A stretch of 64,000 nt of DNA from Escarpia spicata. Lineage: Eukaryota; Annelida; Polychaeta; Sabellida; Siboglinidae. The translations under genes and the position numbers were made by a program. Below, piece by piece: positions 22,264-34,189 of the stretch. The stretch is taken from NCBI GenBank assembly GCA_963995525.1, contig OZ023213.1, positions 48,364,587 through 48,428,586 of the forward strand. Direction: 5' to 3'. Numbering within the stretch: the first letter of the stretch is position 1; each line of letters starts with the position of its first letter. A model generated the notes under the pieces. That model was not told the origin of the DNA, made no database searches, and worked only from the letters and a program-made list of their open reading frames with translations.

Positions 22264-24107
22264 CTATGTGTATCCTGCCCGTCTGAGGTATGTGTCGATT
22301 TTATTTTTAAACATATTCACGCTACTAGCACCCACACAATCAGCAGGTAATCTGTTCCATTCATTTACAGTCCTTTGTGAAAATGAGAACTTTCTTATAT
22401 CTAATCTACACTGCTCCTTTACTAATGTAGCTTCATGTCCTCTGGTCCTTCTATCTTTCTTAACTGAGAAAAAAATATTTCTATCAATATTTTCATAACC
22501 CTTCAATATTTTAAACACTTCTATCTGATCTCCTCTCAATCTACTGGTCTCTAGTGTTGTTAAACCGCATTTTTTAGGCGTATTTCATAACTAAGATCCC
22601 TCAGATTTGGTATCATTTTAGTTGCTCTCCTCTGCACTCTTTCTAGCATATCTATGTCCTTCCTGCGATATGGCCTCCACGCTTGAATACAATATTCTAA
22701 ATGAGGCCTAACTATTGTTTTGTACAGCGGTATTATTAGCTCTTTTTCCTTATACGTTATGTTTCGCCTAATTAATCCAAGGATTTGATTTCCCTTTGAA
22801 GCTGCAATTCCGCACTGCTCTGAAATCTTCATATCAGCACTAACGGTTAACCATAAGTCCTTTTCTTTTACAGTAGTACTTAGTACAGTACCCCCCATTG
22901 TATATTCTACCTCTTCGTTCCCATGTCCTATGTGGAGGCATTTACATTTCCCAAAATTGAACATCATTTGCCACTTTTCAGACCATTTGATCAACCTGTC
23001 AAGATCATCTTGTAAATGCTGTCTATCTCCATCACTTTTAATCCTTCTAAACACTTTTGTATCATCCGCAAATTTCAACACCTTGCTTGTTATTTCATCA
23101 TCCAAATCGTTGATGTATATTAAGAATAATATAGGACCTAATACTGATCCTTGTGGTACCCCACTCAATACCGATTTCCAGTTTGAAGCCTCCCCATCAA
23201 CTACTACACGTTGTCTTCTGTCAATCAGCCATTGTTCTATCCAGTTTATTATACAATTTCCTATGCCATGGGCCTTTAGTTTAAGCAGTAATCTTTGATG
23301 TTGTACTTTGTCAAAAGCTTTTTGAAAATCTAAGTAGACGATATCTACTGGTGATCCCTCATCTACCCACTTAGTGATGTCTTCCAAAAAACATAACATA
23401 TTTGTTAAGCATGACCTCGCTTTAAAAAAACCATGTTGAGATGGGTTTATCAAGTTTTGTTTAACAAGAAAATCCACCATGTGATCTTTAATTACCGGTA
23501 GTCTTTCTAATAATTTACAAATCACTGATGTTAAACTCACTGGTCTATAGTTCTCCGACTTGTTTCTCGAACCTTTTTTGAATAACGGTATAATGTTTGC
23601 TTCTTTCCATTCTAAAGGAACCACTCCCTCTTCTAATGACAAGTTGAAAACTGTTGCAAGTGGTATGCTAATTTGTTCTACAATTTCCAATAGTAGTTTG
23701 GGTGGAATACCATCCACTCCAGGTGATTTATTATCCTTCATAGCCCTTATTTTCTTAGCTACCATTTCCGGGGTTACAATTAATTGTCCTAAATAGTCTG
23801 AATCTGCCCCCTTGAAATTAGCCTCTGGTATTGGCAGTGAACTAATATCTTCCCTGGTAAACACTGAACTAAAGTACTCATTCAGGTCTTCTGCCATTAT
23901 GAATCCCTCTGATATTATATTTCCAGCACTATCTTCTAGAGGACCGACCTTATCTTGAACTTTCTGTTTGCTTCGAACATACGCATAAAAACTCTTGCTG
24001 TCATGTTTTATATTACTAGCTAATTGTTGTTCATAGCTACTCTTTGAATTTCTAATTTCAGCTGTAGCTGGTAAGTGCTTCTTTATAATTGTTGTGGTCT
24101 TCATCAT
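22264..24107 (-). pseudogene. CR1-like reverse transcriptase (ORF2 part)
   Basis: A 515-codon open frame (22,560-24,107) carries the reverse transcriptase core: 'NKSPGVDGIPPKLL', 'NYRPVSLTSVICKLLER', 'YLDFQKAFDKV', 'GVPQGSVLGPILFLIYINDLDDE' and the catalytic 'FADDTK'. Near 22,565 a frameshift breaks the frame, and the C-terminal part (RGDQIEVFKIL...) continues at 22,264-22,539. The N-terminal endonuclease is mostly missing. The long intact core suggests a fairly young insertion. Confidence 0.9.
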
Positions 24108-24413
24108 TTCCAGTACATCTATATGACTTCCACATCATTTGTTTATACTTAATTTTTTTAATGGCTTCTTTCGATAAGTGTTTCTTTTTGGACCGTTTTC
24201 CTTGTTTTTTGAAGGGTACAAATTTATCAATTATGCACTTAATTTCACTCTAATATATTCCAGCATTCTGTTGCCGTCTTATTTTTCAGTGTCTTATTCC
24301 AGTCTTATCTTTGCTAAATATTTCCTCATGTCCTTATACCTTCCTTTGTGGAAATTTCTCCTATACTGCTTTTTGCTATTCCTTTCTGATTTTACTTTGA
24401 TGGTAAAATGTAT

Positions 24414-25217
24414 AATAATAATAATAATAACTTTATTTATACACTAAAATCCAAAGTAGAACTCTGTTCAGTAGTGTTGACAATAGTCGTTAGAAATTAT
24501 AAGAAATAAATATAATAATAATAATACAAGTAAAACATATAAATACAAGACTGAACTAGAGAAATTAAATCAAAGATAATATTGATGTAAATTATATTAT
24601 ATATCATACGTAGTAAAAATAAGTATATATATAAATACATAACTATATAAAACAACTATATAGTAAATTGCGAGATAAATATATTATAAATATATAGATA
24701 CGAGTTAATTAATAAGTAACTACAGTAATACATTATTAGTTTCAATTAAAATGTCAAATAAAAAATAAATATGTGGTATGACGACTAAAGTATAAAATTA
24801 TGACGGCTAAACATTAAAAGCAAGTTTAAAATAGTGTTTTAAGACGAGCTTTAAATGTGTCTATGCACTGTATCAGTCGTAAATCTTCCGGCAACGCATT
24901 CCAGAGGGTCGGTCCTGCGCACGAGAACGAACGACGGCCGTACCGCTCAAGGTTGTGCCGCGGTACAGTTAATAGTCCACAGTCAGTTGATCGAAGTGCG
25001 CGGCGTGGCACGTATGGTGAAATCAATGACGCAAGGTAGGCCGGCGTCTTGTCGTGAAGGGCGGTGAACACAAGCACGAATAACTAGTACTGAATGCGCC
25101 ACTTCACCGGCAACCAGTGCAGGCTATTCAGTGCTGCAGTGATGCTCTGTCGATCGCCCTGCCTAATACGTAATACGACTCTGGCCGCAGAGTGTTGTAC
25201 CATCTCAAGGCGGTGGA
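24414..25217 (-). mobile_element. LINE 3' fragment nested in the CR1 copy
   Basis: The minus strand encodes the C-terminal reverse-transcriptase region of another non-LTR family ('AARVVLRIRQGDRQSITAAL', 'LHWLPVKWRIQY', in-frame TAG at 25,084-25,086, then 'GRRSFSCAGPTLWNALPEDL'). It ends in an (ATT)n tail at 24,411-24,430 on the plus strand. The insertion is flanked by GTAT at 24,410-24,413 and 25,218-25,221, and the uninterrupted target is present in the CR1 copy at about 48,600. Confidence 0.88.
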
Positions 25218-25440
25218 GTATCTGGTTGTGATCGCTACTCCCCAGTGGCTCACATATCTTGACATTGTCAACTAATTCATTCTGTGAGGACAAAACTATG
25301 TCTAACACATTCTCACCCCTGGTTGGTTCTACAGTGTTATAGGCTGCATTCCTTGTGTTCTGCGTTATTTTAGAGTAAGTTGGCTTGCACTAAAATTAAT
25401 AGTTCATTGTAGAATGTTGCATTAAAATCAATCATAACTA

Positions 25441-26706
25441 TGTTCAATGTATGATGTGGTTAGCATGGTCTCCTCTTAACTCCACCATGTGGATGGCCGA
25501 AGCTGGAAGGGAAGTCTTGTATAAACAATGCATTTTCTTCAGGATGTAATAATAATAGGAAGGAAGCTATGTAATTGCAATATATTACATTGTAATGTAA
25601 TTTATCCCAGACCTGCATCCATTTCATTTTGTCGCAGGATTTGTGCAGTTTTAACATTGTAGGATTTTGTCTGTTTTGTTTATTGGATTTTCCAGATTCC
25701 CCATGGCCACATAGCTGCTTCTGTTCAAGCCACTAAAATATGAACCCGAAAAGATAGCAGCAACAATAGATTGAACAAATGTCAATGCATACTTTTATAT
25801 TTTACTTGAACAAATCAATGTGAAGGCACAGATTTTGTGTAACAAGGTGTTGATAATATTTTGTAAATTTACATTTCAAGTGTCTTTTCCCGGGCACCTT
25901 TAATCTATGTACATTTTTCTGTGCAGTAGAATCTATATAATAAGGTAACTTTGTATTGTATAAAATGTATAAATGTCAATCATGTGTTTGAATGTGTGCA
26001 CATAACATTTGTAGGCTTTGGGATGTCTTCGATTGCCACAAATGAACTGCAACCGGAGCAGTAGAGAGGTGATTATAATATCTTCAGTTGACAGTTAATC
26101 TGTATATGAAATGCCCAAATTGCACATGACTTAAGTTGACTAACGTGTGACATTACAGAGCATCTTCAACCGTGTACTCATCTGAAATGTCAAATATTGA
26201 TCACCTAAAACCTCATAAACATGTTGCATTGTGAAAAAAGCTGAAAGTCCATATTCGGACAACCAATTTTATCCCACAGCATCCCTTATACAAATCCTAG
26301 CTATGCCCCTGGCTAAGAGTGTAAGCCACAAACCCTAGCTGTGTCCCTGGCTAAGAGTGTAAGCCACGTGATCTTTGTTCACTTTAGGCTTTGTTTTTTA
26401 TATTTTACACTTTAATCTGATAATAACTATTAGGATGTATATGGAATATTATGTAACACAAGATTTAAGGACATTTATCAACTAAAATGGCCGCATAGAC
26501 ATGCAAAAACGCCTAAAATACCACCGATTGAACATGCAAATGTTTTGTGGATCTGCAATGCCAAAATATATTTAAATACATTAAATTAATTGTAAGATGC
26601 TTCCTACAGGTCATATTTTAAAATGTTGTTTTCCCTTCCAGCTTTGGCCATACACATGGTGGAGTTAGGAGGAGAGCATGCTAACCACATCATATGTTGA
26701 AAATAG
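25441..26706. repeat. Inverted-repeat pair about 1.2 kb apart
   Basis: About 75 bp at 25,441-25,515 (ATGATGTGGTTAGCATG..., CTCCACCATGTGGATGGCC) is the reverse complement of 26,632-26,706 with roughly ten mismatches. The pair could bound a non-autonomous element. The interval includes the predicted last coding exon at 26,015, so alternatively these are independent insertions. Confidence 0.6.
26015..26064 (+). CDS. Predicted small basic protein, last coding exon
   Basis: TAACATTTGTAG precedes the segment, whose first two bases complete a Gly codon left by exon 4. It adds 15 codons (FGMSSIATNELQPEQ) to TAG at 26,062-26,064. All five segments sum to 396 nt, exactly 132 codons including stop. Distance from exon 4 is 4 kb because of the CR1 insertion. 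Confidence 0.42.
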
Positions 26707-27711
26707 TATGACTGATGAAGGACGATTACCTGGTTAGTTATTGTACTTGTATACAACAAAGAAGGGCACAGACCACTGTTAGCTTTTCCACTGACAGCCT
26801 TGTTAATGTTTTGTTAGATTATAGGGAAACTACTATTCAAAAATTTGAAATTTCAGAAATGATATGCTGACCAAATTTCGTCAATGTAAAATACCTCCAG
26901 CTCTTTTACAACACACCCATGCTGGGTGCCCATCAATATTTACCAAAATATACGATTCCCTGCACGCACGTGACGTATAAATAAAAATGGCGAAAAATCA
27001 CTACGCCAACTACACTCTTCCAAATATACATTGTTTCACTGCCAATACATGCTAGCACTCAACCTGCTAGATAAATTGCATTCATTTACCACACATTTCA
27101 GACATCACCAGTTTCAAGTTCAAATTTCAAGGTACAGTGTTATTGTTACACAACAGGAAGGCTAACAGTGCTGTGGCCCCAGACGTTTTTCTCTTATCTA
27201 GACACGTTTATTATAGTAAAGTGAAGAAAATGCAATGTTTACATTTGCATATTTTAAAGTTAATAAAATAACCACTACAATAAAGTTTCTTGCTAGTATT
27301 TTAAATATTTAACACACATTTATTTCATGGATTTCAGACAGGAAAAACATTCTACCAACAGTTTGCATTGATCAGGGTGATAAGGATACTGCACCATAAA
27401 GTTTGATGATGCATGAATGAATCTTATTATATACATCTGCTTCACAATTGTATTGTGTTACTCTTAAAATATATATTTAATGATTACACTGAATGATGGT
27501 TTGACTAATTAAACAATACTATGTATTTAAATGTTTGCAGTGATACATTTTAAGTAAACCATACAAGATGACACTGTGTGCTGTTGATTATCTCTAACAA
27601 CTTGTTTTTGCTCAATTGTTGCACCAACATTTCTTTCAACAGGAAAACAGAGATAGAAGCTTTCAAACAAAGCAGAGTTGGACCATAATAAAGACAACAT
27701 ATTTGTAATCA
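26065..27711. other. Gene-free stretch
   Basis: AT-rich with no recognisable coding block; contains the right arm of the inverted repeat noted at 26,632-26,706. Confidence 0.5.
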
Positions 27712-28372
27712 AACCATGATGATATTGATGGTATGCAAGCCATAGTGGTATGCAAACCATGATGGTATTGATGGTATGCAATCCATGGCGATATTGACGG
27801 TATGCAAGCCATGATAGTATGGATGGCATGCATGCCATGGTGGTATCGACAGTGTGCAACCCATGATGATATTGATGGTATGCATGCCATGGTGGTATCA
27901 AAATGCATGATTGTAGAGATACGATTCAACACATGATGGTATTGATGGAATGTAAGCAATGATGGCACGGGTGGCATGCAGGCCATGGTGCTCTTGATGG
28001 TATGCATGCCATTGTGGTATGGATGGCATGCATCCCTTGATGGTATTGACAGTATGCAACCCATTATTATGCACATGGTATTTTTGCCATGGTAGTATTG
28101 ATGATATGCAAGTCATGATTGTATTGATGCAAACCACGATTTTATTGATGCTGTGCAGGCCATGGTGGTACTGATTGTATGCATGCCATGGTGGTATTGA
28201 TGGTATGCAAGCCATGATTGTATTGGTGGTGTGCAAGCCATGATGGTATTAATGGTATGCAAACCATGGTGGTATTGAGGGTAGTCATGCCATGGTGGTA
28301 TTGGTGGCATGCTAGCCATGCTGATATTTATGGTATACAAGCCATGATGACATTGATGGCATGCAAGCCATT
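27712..28372. repeat. 27-bp minisatellite
   Basis: About 24 imperfect copies of a 27-bp unit of the type GCCATGGTGGTATTGATGGTATGCA, with many substitutions. Because 27 is a multiple of three, several frames stay open on the minus strand; their His/Thr/Ile-rich products are artefacts. Confidence 0.92.
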
Positions 28373-30573
28373 TTTGATAAGATCTTATCGACAGCAAAAA
28401 TAAATGCAATATTGCCTTTCGTTTTGCATTAAGAATGTGCTGTAGGAAAATAATTAAATATACATTCTAGAGCTTATACACTGATTAGGTATTATTGTTA
28501 TAAAAGTACTTGAATTACATAAAATGTTTGGTTATACAGACTGACTAATGTAGTTCTCAAATGCAAATGCCTGGCAAACTAGATGAGTGATAGAATGTTA
28601 AGTGTACAACATGTAATTAGTATTGCACCTGACGTGAACTTCAATACATGTTTGACCATACCTTCTTTGCAGAAAATAGGCATAGATTCATACCAGAATA
28701 TTATTAAAAAAGCAACAGGCATACAACTGTGAATGTCAATTGGTTCAGCAAGTGATCTGCAATAAGCATGTTACTGTGACTGAATGTAGCATACTACTGT
28801 CATCGTTTCCACGCTGATGCAAACAAATGCAATTGTGTAGTAGATCTATGTTGTTACCATCTCTATGTGGTATCGTATGCAAATAATAATTTCACTATTT
28901 AGGGTGGTAGTTATGTAAGTTACATGTTTTGTGTTGATTGTTTGCATTTTGGAACTATGTATTTTATACATGTCAGTCACATTACCCTTTGGGGTCCTGC
29001 TCTATAAATAAAGTTCAACAGTTCAAAGATAATGATCATAGGGGTACGAGACGGACACCCCCTAAAAGATTGGGCAATGAAAGGATTTCAACAAAATTTT
29101 TTTTTAATATATAGCAAAACAAGTATCATTGACCGGAAATTGATAGATAACAGTGAAACACACAGAACATAATAAATATATTACAGACACAAATTGATGC
29201 ATGCATCACCCCCCCCCCCCCCCGCCATTCAAGAAACATGAAACAGACAGGCCCTCCCCCAAATGAAGTCTGTTCCGTATGTCTTTGTAAAGGTGTCTTT
29301 GTTATTTTATCAAAATGGTGTTAGTTGCTGCAATATATTGTTTCATATGCATACTGCAGTAGCCATTACATTATGGTCTTATAGACTGCATGGCCAAACA
29401 TACCGGTGTGTTAAATATAGCCATGTATACACATGTTTTACTGGGACAAATACTTTAATTTTTGTGTGGAGTTGTGTTCTGAATAAATGAGATGTATGCA
29501 TGCATATTATTTTGTATCTTAATAAATTTATTTACTTACAAAAAGTGTTTATGTTGACTGTTTTTATATAACACACATATAGGCCTTTTAAAGTCCACGA
29601 GTAATACAATATGGCAATGAAATCTGACTTAATATTAATCAAATTATTTGTTAATCACATTTTTGTGGCCTGATTTTAAACAAATCGAAGCAAACATTTA
29701 AATGTTGGTGACAGTTTATTAATATATCCTATAACAATTGGTCAATTGTGTATATCTTTGATTATAATTTTCATTTTATTCAACACGAAAAGATCAGTAG
29801 AACATGTACAAACTTAGGATTAGAGTCAAGTAGTGCTTGTTTGGATGCTCCAATTTGTCATATAAAGCAGTGTATCCCCCCCACCCATGAGCAATGTATG
29901 GTTTTGAATCGTGCGTCCTAATTTGTGTTATGCAGTTTTAACAAAAACCATTTCGTCTGTAAGATTATCTATGTGCTAAATATTGAATAACTAATCCGTC
30001 AAAGTTAGCAAACTGTTGTTCTGAGTGGAGTACTTACAAAAATAGACCAACAAATCCAAATCGCGGAAAAAGACGCCTGCGTCAAAAATCGTGCGTCCGA
30101 CGGACCTAATATATATATAAATATACCATTGACAATTTTCCAAGAATAATATTGATATATGAATAAAAATGTCGAACAAGAATCAATACGAGCTCGTTCT
30201 AGAATAATGTTATTCCAGAAGGGCCATGGGATTTGTTGATCGTGAATTATATTAATATTGTCGACCTTCGACGTCTTCGTCGAGTTCGACGCCGATGGGC
30301 TTCGTTAGAACTGTCAGTGTCGGTAACGCAGTCGCTTACCTCACACATATTACACTCAATAAGCATTAAAGTTGTGTAACTAGCATATCAGTTTGATGCC
30401 GGGATAAAATGATGTCGACTAGCTAGATAAGGAATCAAATATAAACAAATACACTTTCGCGCAACTCTACCCAAAACACCGGCGCCATTTATTGTCATGA
30501 AAAAACTGTGTCGTAGGTCATAAAAGGTCAGCCAGTGGCCGCTCATTGGCTGTAAGTTTATATACATGAAATC
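28373..30573. other. Gene-free stretch
   Basis: AT-rich. A run of 15 C occurs at 29,209-29,223. 'CTCTATAAATAAAGTT' near 29,000 looks like a retroposon tail. A CpG-richer patch at 30,255-30,340 (repeated CGACG) resembles part of the 13.3-kb region but shows no complete domain. Confidence 0.45.
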
Positions 30574-30829
30574 ACCGCATTGCCTGTACATATACAGATG
30601 TACAGGTAATATGGTTTTAGTTAAAACAACATTACCTGTACATCAAAATTAGTGTAATTATAAATATGCAATTGAAACCAAAAACAAGCACCTAGATTTA
30701 AATAAACAGTTAACTGAATTCATACTGTGCATAATTTATGCATATTCAATCGTAACAATTTGTGTAATAGTCGTCATTACAAATGTACAGGTAATGCGGT
30801 ATTATGAGGCACTGCACAGGCAATGCGGT
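30574..30829. mobile_element. MITE with ACCGCATTGCCTGT inverted termini
   Basis: The left end ACCGCATTGCCTGTACA and right end GCACAGGCAATGCGGT are inverted repeats 256 bp apart. Internal inverted copies (TGTACAGGTAAT, ATTACCTGTACA) let it fold into several hairpins. A related cluster is at 17,747-17,836. Flanking duplications are not clear; a TA may be present on each side. Confidence 0.6.
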
Positions 30830-31017
30830 AGATAGTGTTATATATATATATATATAATTATAAAGTATGAATGAACGTTTATTCAACAACAACAACAACA
30901 TAATACATGCACAGTATGGTTTGCTGCTGCTGCTGCTGAAAGGACATAGCTGAAGTCATAGACTTAATTATGTGTTGCTATGCCCTACTCATATATTCAT
31001 TACACGGAAAATACGGA

Positions 31018-31054
<37 letters not shown>

Positions 31055-31339
31055 ATTATATATATATGGGCTATGGCTAGAGCCCACTTAGGCTATAGCT
31101 GGAGTACCATATCTACTCGTTCTGACAGTATCACGAGTATGCCCATACCTGTATATAATTATTCGTCGATAATTTTCCGTGAAACTGCATGTTAATTTCC
31201 AAATCTTGTACGCCTATCAACAGACAACAATTTTTTTTTTTAATCACGGTACAAGTATGTAAAAGTCTTGCATGTATGCTGAGCATGGCACAGTTACAAG
31301 ATAAGTAGGGTGCTACGTGTGTTGATCGCACTTTAGACT

Positions 31340-31494
31340 GTTTACTAAGAGAAACCGCCTTGCTTCAGTTTGCGGCCGCGGGTCGGCGTGTTTGTTTTGT
31401 GACGTCAGAAGGCTTAACTGCGCATCCGAACTTGCGCAAGTTCAACAAGATCTGTTGCAGAAGCCAGTGGAGGTGTAGCCAGAATTTGCTCATT
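31340..31494 (+). promoter_or_regulatory. Aldo: Putative aldolase promoter and 5'-UTR exon
   Basis: A CpG-richer patch contains GCGGCCGC, a perfect CRE palindrome TGACGTCA (31,400-31,407) and a C/EBP-type palindrome TTGCGCAA (31,432-31,439). It ends at CATT|GTAAGT, a perfect splice donor at 31,494/31,495. The aldolase start-codon exon begins with a good acceptor and only 10 nt of leader, so an upstream non-coding exon is required, and this is the best candidate. Transcription start is not determined. Confidence 0.5.
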
Positions 31495-31904
31495 GTAAGT
31501 TATTATTTATATAGTTTATCATCAGATGACCACTCTTGTTGGAATTATAATTAATTTTAATCGCCTACAACTTGACTGTTTGTGATTAGTGTCGTTATAA
31601 CGACAGTGCGCTCTGCAATCGCTTAAGTTTGGGCGGTTTTTGATGATGTTCACACCGGTCCAAAGTGTCATAGTTATGATTATCGTGGCATTAGCGTTTT
31701 ATATCCAAGTTAATTTTCAGTTTCTAGCTAGATAGCATGTCCCAACTATACGTGATGTGCATTGCGTCAATTGACGTGACATGGTTTGTGTTTATTTTGG
31801 GGATAGTCTCGCCAATACACAGGTCAGTGAAAAGCGACCTTGAGATCGTCTTTCACCGTGACCTTCTTGTGTTGGTCGATAGATCAGAAATCTAGTTACC
31901 ATCA

Positions 31905-32730
31905 TACGTAGTAATAGTAGTAGTAGTAAAAGCTTTATTTAATGATGGTGACCATGTCACGTTATATCGTGATTTTCAATGGGCCATCTCACACTACATT
32001 CTTACATCAACATTTACACAGCTTTTATAAAATATACAATTCACAACAATAAAAATATAAATAATATAGTAAATTAAATAAATGAAAATAAATTAAATAA
32101 TAAATGATTAATATTACACTACAAATAAAACAACATCATGAATACATTTACCAATTCTAGAAAGATTAAAGTCAATAATAATAGTCAATAAGATCAAGAT
32201 GAATAAATTAAAACAATTCGTCATTTAAAATAAAAACTTATTCAGGCATATCAATTGAAAAGTGCAAACAATTGTATACATCCTTCTTGAGAAATTTTAA
32301 AAAGACTGTTTTAAAGGTATCTACACTATTGGCATTCTGTATAGATTCCGGGATAGTGTCCCACAGTTTCGCACCCCTATATCAAATGTGCGCTGGCCTA
32401 TGGCCAGGTTGTACTTGTGAACACGAATGTTTGTGCAGCCGCGGGTGTGATGATCGTGTACACTACTGTTTAATGTAAATAGGTCTATAAGGTAGGCCGG
32501 GGCTTGCCCATGCATGATATTATACATTACTATGGCAGTGAAGTAACGTATGCGAACATCAATTGGCAACCATCCTAGAGAGCGAAATAGTGTCACTGTT
32601 GAAACTTGTCGCCGGTCTTTCACATTCAAAATTACACGTGCATACTACTTCATCATCTTATGAACGTTCGACAGCAAAACGTGTCCGCAATTGCCCCATA
32701 TGACGTCTGCGATGATAGCTCTGGATGGTG
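31905..32730 (-). mobile_element. LINE 3' fragment, minus strand
   Basis: The minus strand encodes a reverse-transcriptase C-terminus: 'YARVILNVKDRRQVSTVTLF' after an in-frame TAG, then 'LGWLPIDVRIRYFTAIVMYN', 'GQAPAYLIDLF' and further. A 3' UTR follows and ends in a TAC-repeat tail at about 31,905-31,930. The same 3' UTR type recurs at 41,240-41,490. Confidence 0.75.
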
Positions 32731-33231
32731 TGTTTTATACATTTTGGTAATCTGGAATGAATGCATATCAGTACAGACTACTACAGTGTAGACTGTAGGC
32801 CAAATTGCAAATCGCCCAAAAGGCAAGACCCCATGCGACGTGATATGGGGGGGTTGGGAAACCGAGAATTTAGATTTTGAAATCAGAGCCACCCAGTCTC
32901 ACGCGTTTGGCGTGAGTCTCATGCATTTTGCATCCATTTCACGCTCTCGTACATAAACCTGTAAATCTCACGCATATTTGCCATTTCGAAAATTATTAAT
33001 ACAAACAGGCTTATTTTCATGAATATATTGATATATATTGTAGAGAATCTATAGAATCCGCGACGTTATACTTATCATCGTCAGTGACGTATAAAATTTT
33101 GTTTTCCCTATTTTGTTTATAACTAGTGATGCCACCTAGTAGCCTGTTGAGAAACATCTAGTGCCCTTCTGTGGAACTGAACCTCACGCATATTTCTCAA
33201 CTTGGCTGCTCTGAAATGATGATATAGTTTA

Positions 33232-33562
33232 TTAAAGTGATATGGCACAACGATCATCTGGTTCTGACCTACTTTTTGATCCTAGAGTCAACACTAACAT
33301 TGGAACTAGGGCTTTTTCTGTTGCTGCACCAACTCTGGAATATGCACCCTCTTAGTGTGAGATCAATTGAAAATATTACAAATTCTTATCTTTACAACCT
33401 TGCATATCCACAGTAGCTCTCTAGCGCCTTGACCCATCTGTTGACAACTGGATTGCTACTTGTGGATTTTGAGATTGACCAATCCTTTTGTTTTGATGCG
33501 CCTCTGTGCTTGGTTTCCAAGGATTTAGGTGCAATAGAAGTTAACTTATTATTATTATAAAC
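33232..33562 (+). mobile_element. LINE 3' end, plus strand
   Basis: 'SSGSDLLFDPRVNTNIGTR' and 'AFSVAAPTL', then after a frameshift 'PLSVRSIENITN', are the usual end of a CR1/L2-like ORF2. The 3' UTR ends with GCGCCTCTGTGC...GTGCAATAGAAGTTAA and (TTA)n at 33,548-33,560. Confidence 0.7.
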
Positions 33563-34050
33563 AAATTGTAGATCTATCTGAATCTATGTAAATTAGGCAT
33601 GCATGAATGTGCTTAAATATGTTTTTTAGTTTTAAAATAAGTGAAAGTGTAACAATGGGATTGCAACACATATGTGGTGGTTGTTATGATTGTTTAGAGG
33701 GAATTAAGGTTAAAATAAAAAATATTCTTGAAACTGAACTGGTCATTTTCAGTAGAAGGTCTGAATCGTTACAAACTCTTAAAATCTGGCATGAGATGTC
33801 ACTTGGGTAGTTAAATAAATGTTGTTTTCTGTTGAGTACTGAGTAACCATTTTAAAATTGTGAAAGACAGTTGACATATATATATATGTGAAAACCAGAT
33901 TTGTCATAATAGGTGGATTTTGAGCAAATAAAATATTTTTGTATATTCTACATATAACATCATTATGTTTGCTTTATAAGTGTGACACTTGCTATTAAAT
34001 ACGTGCGTGCATAGATGAGTGTTTTACATCAACATTATCTCTCTCTGCAG

Positions 34051-34178
34051 ACATACCATCATGTCTGGAACTCGCTTTTACTCCCCACTCACCAAGGAGC
34101 AGGAGGATGAACTACGTAAGATTGCGGCTGCCATCGTGGCTCCGGGCAAGGGCATTCTGGCTGCCGATGAGAGCACAG
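34051..34178 (+). CDS. Aldo: Aldolase exon 2 (start codon; residues 1-39)
   Basis: First coding exon of a class I fructose-1,6-bisphosphate aldolase, the cytosolic glycolytic enzyme that reversibly splits fructose-1,6-bisphosphate into dihydroxyacetone phosphate and glyceraldehyde-3-phosphate. The acceptor is CTCTCTGCAG (34,050), the ATG is at 34,061, and the donor is ACAG|GTGAGT. It encodes the N-terminus with '[14 protein letters not shown]', including catalytic Asp36 of the predicted protein (Asp33 in rabbit muscle numbering). The exon ends in phase 1. Including one alternative exon 4, the spliced coding sequence is 1,092 nt, exactly 363 aa plus stop, matching the usual family length. Confidence 0.97.
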
Positions 34179-34189
34179 GTGAGTCCAGG

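Larger units (their letters stand above)
22168..25336 (-). mobile_element. CR1-like LINE, 5'-truncated, minus strand
   Basis: The minus strand encodes a reverse transcriptase closely matching a second copy at 47.4-50.8 kb. Homology begins inside the endonuclease region (about 25,336) and ends in the characteristic decamer-repeat tail (TTTAACAAGATTTAACAAG on plus, 22,168). About 804 bp at 24,414-25,217 is a foreign LINE fragment inserted later. The element occupies the last intron of the predicted 131-aa gene. Confidence 0.9.

Noticed and set aside
27527..28409. Minus-strand His/Thr/Ile-rich frames of 98-137 aa
   Set aside because: They translate the 27-bp minisatellite, whose unit length is a multiple of three.
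17747..30829. Single 13-kb transposon bounded by ACCGCATTGCC termini
   Set aside because: The right-hand copy is already a complete 256-bp inverted-repeat element, and the interval holds a promoter-like patch and gene-like exons; two MITEs are simpler.
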